Part shown: piece after piece, positions 15,046-18,491 of the stretch
How positions within the stretch are numbered: the stretch's first letter is position 1
How the letters are laid out: each line of letters opens with the position of its first letter
NCBI GenBank assembly: GCA_050729835.1
Contig: JBOHLS010000037.1
Span: forward strand, 1 to 18,491
Reading direction: 5' to 3'
Origin: REEB95 sp050729835
GTDB taxonomy: Bacteria; Pseudomonadota; Alphaproteobacteria; ATCC43930; CGMCC-115725
DNA: 18,491 nucleotides
The notes under the pieces: generated by a model
The model's input: the letters and a program-made list of their open reading frames with translations, nothing else
Told to the model about the DNA's origin: nothing
Databases searched by the model: none
Program-made: the position numbers and the translations under genes

Positions 15046-15090
15046 TGGTGCACCACGGCGCCTTGTATAAGCGTATCCGAAGGGGAAGGA
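15046..15090 (+). promoter_or_regulatory. putative promoter, operator and ribosome binding site of the lyase operon
   Basis: TATAAG at 15066-15071 is a plausible -10. A perfect 10-bp palindrome TGGTGCACCA (15046-15055) covers where the spacer and -35 would be, a natural repressor position. No good -35 is visible at 16-18 bp, so an activator may be needed. AGGGGAAGGA (15081-15090) is a strong ribosome binding site for ATG 15096. The TGGT/ACCA arms resemble half-sites of GntR/FCD regulators, but the spacing differs from FadR; this is weak evidence. Confidence 0.4.
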
Positions 15091-15095
15091 CGATC

Positions 15096-16052
15096 ATGCC
15101 GCGGCACGCGAATTTCGAGCCCAAAGGCGTCATTCCGGCCTGCATCCTGCCTTTCCGCGAAAATCTCGAGATCGACGAGGGCGCCTATCGGCGGCATCTG
15201 CGCGATGTCGCTGGCGTTGCCGGCATCAGCGCGATCACCGTCAACGCGCATGCGACCGAGGTCGCCTCGTGCAGTTTCGACGAGCAGCGCCGCGTGCTCG
15301 ATCTGACGATGGACGAGATCGGCGATCGCATGCCGGTGGTGAACGGCGTGTACGCCGACGGCAGCCTCGAGGCGGCACGCATCGCGCGCCTGGCGGCGGC
15401 GGGCGGCGCCTCGGCGCTGCTGGTGTTTCCGCCCAATCTTTTCATCCTCGGCCAGACCGACGCGATGGTGCTGGCGCATTTCAAGCGGATCGCCGACGCC
15501 GCCGATCTGCCGCTCATCGCCTTCCAATATCCGCTCGCCGGCGGCCAGGGCTATCCGCTCGACCGGCTGCTGCGTTTGGTTGACGAAGTCCCCACGATCC
15601 GCACGATCAAGGACTGGTGCAATGTCGTGCCGCAGCACGAGACGCATATCCGCGTGCTCCAAAGCCGGAAGCCGCCGGTGAACGTCCTGACGACGCATAG
15701 TTCATGGCTGCTGAGCTCGCTGGTGCTTGGCTGCCGCGGGCTGCTCTCCGGCATGGGCAGCGTCGTCGCCGATCTGCAAAGCGCGCTTTTCACGGCGGTG
15801 CAGGCGAACGACCTGGCGCGGGCACGGGCCTTGAACGATCGTCTACAGCCGCTCGCCGTGGCGTTTTACGCCGATCCCTTCGTCGACATGCACAATCGCA
15901 TGAAGGCGGCGCTCGTGCTGTTGGACCGGATTCCCTGCGCCGCCGTGCGCCCGCCGCTGGTGCCGGTCGGCGCCGCCGAAGTCGAACGGCTGCGGACGGC
16001 CTTGGCGAAGGCCAAGGTGGTGCGCGCCGGCGCATTCCTGGAAGCCGCATAG
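15096..16052 (+). CDS. divergent DapA-superfamily (dihydrodipicolinate synthase-like) lyase or aldolase
   Basis: A 318-residue (beta/alpha)8-barrel protein of the class I aldolase/lyase superfamily that works through a Schiff base on a 2-keto acid. The lysine is Lys172 in TIRTIKDWCN. Two standard motifs are altered: GTTGE, which binds the keto-acid carboxylate, is AHATE (51-55), and the YN-x-P motif carrying the catalytic tyrosine is FQYP (143-146), with Phe at the tyrosine position and a Tyr two residues later. It is therefore unlikely to be the lysine-pathway DapA. AGGGGAAGGA upstream supports ATG 15096. It is first of three genes (11-bp gap to the next), so its product or substrate is probably shared with the thiamine-diphosphate enzyme. 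The exact reaction is unknown. Confidence 0.82.
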   Translation: MPRHANFEPKGVIPACILPFRENLEIDEGAYRRHLRDVAGVAGISAITVNAHATEVASCSFDEQRRVLDLTMDEIGDRMPVVNGVYADGSLEAARIARLAAAGGASALLVFPPNLFILGQTDAMVLAHFKRIADAADLPLIAFQYPLAGGQGYPLDRLLRLVDEVPTIRTIKDWCNVVPQHETHIRVLQSRKPPVNVLTTHSSWLLSSLVLGCRGLLSGMGSVVADLQSALFTAVQANDLARARALNDRLQPLAVAFYADPFVDMHNRMKAALVLLDRIPCAAVRPPLVPVGAAEVERLRTALAKAKVVRAGAFLEAA

Positions 16053-16063
16053 GGAGCACGCCG

Positions 16064-17863
16064 ATGGCCCGCATGAAAGGCGGCGAGCTCATCGCTGAGT
16101 TTTTGATCCGCGAGAAGATTCCGTACCTGTTCGGCATCTGCGGCCACGGCAATGTCGGCCTGCTCGACGCGCTCTATGACGTGCGCGACAAGATCAAGCT
16201 GGTCTCGCCGCGTCACGAGCAGACGGCGGGCCACATGGCCGACGGCTACTTTCGCATCAAGCACCAAGCCGTCGCGACGCTGACTTCGTGCGGCCCGGGC
16301 TCGGCCAATCTGATCATGGCGCTGGCCCTGGCCCAGACGGATTCGTCAGCGCTGCTGGCGCTCACCGCCAACGTGCCGACCTCGCAGTTCAATCGCGGCC
16401 CGTTCCAGGAGCTCAATCGCCACAACCAAGCCGACTTTCCCAACGTCGTCCGCCCGGTGGTAAAGCGCAGCTTCCAGCCGTCGCGCGTCGAAATGTTGCC
16501 GCTGGCGCTACGCCAAGCGGCGCTGACCATGAACAATGGCCGGCCGGGACCGGTGAACGTCGACGTGCCGTTCAACCTCTTCCAGGAGGAGGCCGAGGTC
16601 GCGCTCGAGCCGACGTCCGGCGGCTTCAACACGCGGCGCGCCGGCGCCGCGCCCGAGGATGTCGCGCGCGCCGTCGATCTGCTCCTGGCGGCGGTGCGGC
16701 CGGCGATTTTCATCGGCCACGGCGTCACGCTTGCCGAAGCCGGCGCCGAGCTGACCGAGCTCGTCCACCGCCTCGACATCCCGGTGCTGAGCTCGCCCAA
16801 CGGCATGGGCTGCCTCGACATGCGCGCTCCGCTGTCGTTGGGATTCATCGGCCGCAACGGCACCTATCCGGCGAACCAGGCCGGCCGCCACGCCGATCTC
16901 GTGCTCGCCATCGGCGCGCGCTTCGACGATCGCTCGTCGTCGTCGTGGCTGCCCGGTTATTCGTGGAACTTTCCGGCGTCCAAGCTCATCCATGTCGACG
17001 TCGACCATGCCGAGCTCGGCCGCAACTACGCGCCCGATCTCGCCGTCCTCGCCGATGCGCGTACTTTCCTGCGACAGCTTTTGGCCGAGATCGATCGCCG
17101 CCAGCTGCCCAAGGGCGGCCGGTTGCCAGCTTGGCACGCGCAGATCGCGCAGTGGAAGAGCGAGTGGGAGGCCTATGTCCGGCCGAACTTTTCGCTGCAC
17201 ACCACGCCGATCCGACCTGAGCGCATCGTCGCCGATTGCCGCGCGGTGCTGCCCGACGATGCCATCGTTTCGCTCGATTCCGGCGTCCACCACAACTGGT
17301 TCATGCAGTTCTGGGAGGTGCGCCGGCCGCAGACCATGCTCAACACCTGGGGCTTCTCGGGCATGGGATTCGGGCCGAGCGCGATCCTCGGCGCTAAGCT
17401 CGCGGCGCCGGAGCGGCCATGCGTCGCGGTCTGCGGCGACGGCGGCTTCACCATGGTGCCGCACGTCCTCTGCACGGCGGTCGAGTACGACATTCCCTGC
17501 GTCTGGGTGGTGTGGAACAATTTCGCCTGGGCCGCAATCCGCGACATCCAATACGGATTCTTCGATGGCCGCGAGCTCGGCACCGCGTTCTATCGCGGCG
17601 CCAACAATCGGCCCTACAATCCCGACTTCGCAGCGCTGGCGCGCGCCTGCGGCGTCGAGGCCGCGACGGTCACGAAGTCGGAGGATTTCAAGGCCGCGCT
17701 CGCCCACGCAATCAAGGCGAACAAACCCTATCTGCTCGAGGTGCATGTCGACGCCAACGTGCGGCCGCCGGGCATCGGCGCCTGGGCCTTGCCGCCGACG
17801 CCGCACAAGGAGCCGGTCTTCGGCAAGCCCTATGTCGCGCCGACGCCGGCCGGCGAGGATTGA
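16064..17863 (+). CDS. thiamine-diphosphate-dependent enzyme (acetolactate synthase / 2-keto acid decarboxylase superfamily)
   Basis: A 599-residue enzyme with the three usual domains: N-terminal PYR domain (about 1-170) with the proton-relay Glu52 in SPRHEQTAGHMADGY, a central Rossmann-like domain (about 195-340), and a C-terminal PP domain. The cofactor motif is CGDGGF (GDG at 458-460), ending at NN 485-486 in VVWNNFAW. It therefore should bind ThDP and a divalent metal and act on a 2-keto acid by decarboxylation or carboligation. It differs from true acetolactate synthase in having no regulatory-subunit gene nearby. AGGGAG (16051-16056), overlapping the upstream stop, supports ATG 16064. 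It is followed after 3 bp by the cupin gene. Substrates such as glyoxylate, sulfoacetaldehyde or aromatic keto acids remain possible. Confidence 0.88.
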   Translation: MARMKGGELIAEFLIREKIPYLFGICGHGNVGLLDALYDVRDKIKLVSPRHEQTAGHMADGYFRIKHQAVATLTSCGPGSANLIMALALAQTDSSALLALTANVPTSQFNRGPFQELNRHNQADFPNVVRPVVKRSFQPSRVEMLPLALRQAALTMNNGRPGPVNVDVPFNLFQEEAEVALEPTSGGFNTRRAGAAPEDVARAVDLLLAAVRPAIFIGHGVTLAEAGAELTELVHRLDIPVLSSPNGMGCLDMRAPLSLGFIGRNGTYPANQAGRHADLVLAIGARFDDRSSSSWLPGYSWNFPASKLIHVDVDHAELGRNYAPDLAVLADARTFLRQLLAEIDRRQLPKGGRLPAWHAQIAQWKSEWEAYVRPNFSLHTTPIRPERIVADCRAVLPDDAIVSLDSGVHHNWFMQFWEVRRPQTMLNTWGFSGMGFGPSAILGAKLAAPERPCVAVCGDGGFTMVPHVLCTAVEYDIPCVWVVWNNFAWAAIRDIQYGFFDGRELGTAFYRGANNRPYNPDFAALARACGVEAATVTKSEDFKAALAHAIKANKPYLLEVHVDANVRPPGIGAWALPPTPHKEPVFGKPYVAPTPAGED

Positions 17864-17866
17864 GCG

Positions 17867-18289
17867 ATGGCGACGCGGAAGAGCAAGGCGATGCGCAAAC
17901 CGGCGCGCAAATCACGCCCGCGCCGCGCCACCGTCGAGAACGTCGCCGAGGTGCCGTGGCGCCAGTTTCCAGATCATTTCGGCGGCGCTTTGTCAAAGCC
18001 GCTGGTCATGCGCGAGACCAAGGGCTCGATCCATCTCGACCACCGCATCTCATGCTATCAGCCGATGGCCTATGTCGCGCCGCATACGCACAAGGTCCAG
18101 GAGCAGGTCTATCACGTGCTCGAAAGCGAGGGCACGATGGAGATCGCCGGCAAGCGGCGCATCGTCCGCCGCCACGACGTGATCTTCATCCCGCCGGGCG
18201 TCGAGCACGCGATCTACAATTCCGGCTTGACCGATCTGATCTTCATCGTGGTGCCGTCGCCGGCGAACGACGAGGAGCCGGTTCGCTAG
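17867..18289 (+). CDS. small single-domain cupin protein
   Basis: A 140-residue protein. Residues 1-21 are strongly basic (KSKAMRKPARKSRPRR) and probably disordered. The cupin core has motif 1 PHTHKVQEQ with metal ligands His73, His75 and Glu79, and motif 2 IPPGVEHAIYN with His114, so a bound metal is expected. Such small cupins serve as isomerases, dioxygenases, decarboxylases or ligand sensors, and sequence alone does not decide. It starts 3 bp after the stop of the thiamine-diphosphate enzyme gene and is clearly in its operon. Its stop overlaps the end of a kinase remnant on the other strand. Confidence 0.85.
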   Translation: MATRKSKAMRKPARKSRPRRATVENVAEVPWRQFPDHFGGALSKPLVMRETKGSIHLDHRISCYQPMAYVAPHTHKVQEQVYHVLESEGTMEIAGKRRIVRRHDVIFIPPGVEHAIYNSGLTDLIFIVVPSPANDEEPVR

Positions 18290-18372
18290 GCGCAGGCCCG
18301 CGCCGTCGCCGGTGCGGCGACGCGGCTCTTCGGGAAGATGACGCTGATCGACGTGCCGGCCCCGGGTGGACT
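18286..18372 (-). pseudogene. C-terminal remnant of a histidine kinase
   Basis: Minus-strand codons read SPPGAGTSISVIFPKSRVAA..., ending at TAG 18288-18286. This matches the last beta-strands of a kinase ATPase domain (the S-x-PG-x-GT...FP ending). Upstream of about 18372 the resemblance stops and I see no further kinase sequence before the window end, so only about 28 codons remain. It was probably cut by a rearrangement. Chance similarity cannot be excluded at this length. Confidence 0.45.
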
Positions 18373-18423
18373 CGTTATCGGTATTTGACCCTGGAATCGC
18401 TATTTTACCAGGATTTTGTGGGA

Positions 18424-18491
18424 TCAGCTCCGCAGGATGGCGCGGTAATCGTCGTCGGCCGGGCCGAGGCGTTCCTTGGCGATGTGCAACA
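18424..18491 (-). pseudogene. end of a GemA/gp16-like (DUF1018) phage protein, partial at window edge
   Basis: The last 21 codons on the minus strand read LHIAKERLGPADDDY then RAILRS and a TGA at 18426-18424. The pattern HIAK-x-x-LG-x-x-D-x-x-YRA-x-L is the N-terminal signature of phage Mu gp16/GemA-like regulators. Normal members continue for about 100 residues after this point, so this copy ends early and looks truncated. The 50 bp between it and the kinase remnant is AT-richer, with a small CCTGG/CCAGG dyad (18389-18411 region), and shows no gene. The start lies outside the window. Confidence 0.4.

Noticed and set aside
15046..15055. TGGTGCACCA as a FadR operator
   Set aside because: The arms resemble TGGT/ACCA half-sites, but FadR sites have a different centre and length, and the operon is not clearly a fatty acid operon. 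Kept only as an unspecified palindrome.
15096..16052. Naming the lyase dapA
   Set aside because: Key DapA motifs are changed and the neighbours are not lysine-pathway genes.
18373..18423. An insertion-sequence end in the AT-richer gap between the two gene remnants
   Set aside because: The CCTGG/CCAGG dyad and GGTCAAATACC look transposon-like, but no matching second end or target duplication is inside the window.

Overview
The window is GC-rich, densely coded bacterial DNA and looks like a chromosome segment of an alphaproteobacterium (Rhizobiales or Rhodospirillales type). The grounds are the codon bias, a DUF3422 protein, a Tat-exported AmiC-type amidase with candidate CtrA boxes, and a small RNA carrying the UUUCCUCCCU motif of the alphaproteobacterial suhB/alpha-r8 (MmgR) family. 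No tRNA, rRNA or CRISPR array was seen.

Left part (1-3550). A non-coding leader holds a composite inverted-repeat element (150-255). It is followed by a translationally coupled pair, an SCP-x-type thiolase and an AcuI/YhdH-type acrylyl-CoA reductase (overlapping at ATGA). After a 120-bp AT-rich gap comes a peptidoglycan amidase, then the candidate small RNA with its own strong terminator.

Mobile element (3550-4934). A complete but dead ISL3-family insertion sequence sits exactly in the U-tract of the small RNA terminator. It has 32-bp imperfect terminal inverted repeats and a perfect 8-bp target duplication (ATTTTTCT). Its transposase is broken by four +1 frameshifts, a probable -1 frameshift near the N-terminus and one nonsense codon.

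Middle part (4986-10149). On the + strand lie a hybrid sensor kinase with a C-terminal receiver, a DUF3422 membrane protein and a 3-hydroxyisobutyrate-dehydrogenase-family enzyme. The last converges, with overlapping stop codons, on a metallo-beta-lactamase-fold hydrolase.

Right part (9349-18289). Two divergent operons share a 238-bp control region rich in dyad symmetry. The minus-strand operon encodes a full branched-chain-amino-acid/amide type (HAAT) ABC importer: binding protein, a hairpin, two permeases and two ATPases, then the lactonase-like hydrolase. The plus-strand operon encodes a divergent DapA-superfamily lyase, a thiamine-diphosphate enzyme and a small cupin. Together they look like an uptake and breakdown module for an unidentified small carboxylate, perhaps a lactone or keto acid. 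The individual families are recognisable, but I do not recognise this combination as a described pathway.

Right edge (18286-18491). Two minus-strand gene remnants lie here: the last residues of a histidine kinase, and the end of what looks like a phage Mu GemA/gp16-like protein (DUF1018). This points to a rearrangement or prophage boundary.
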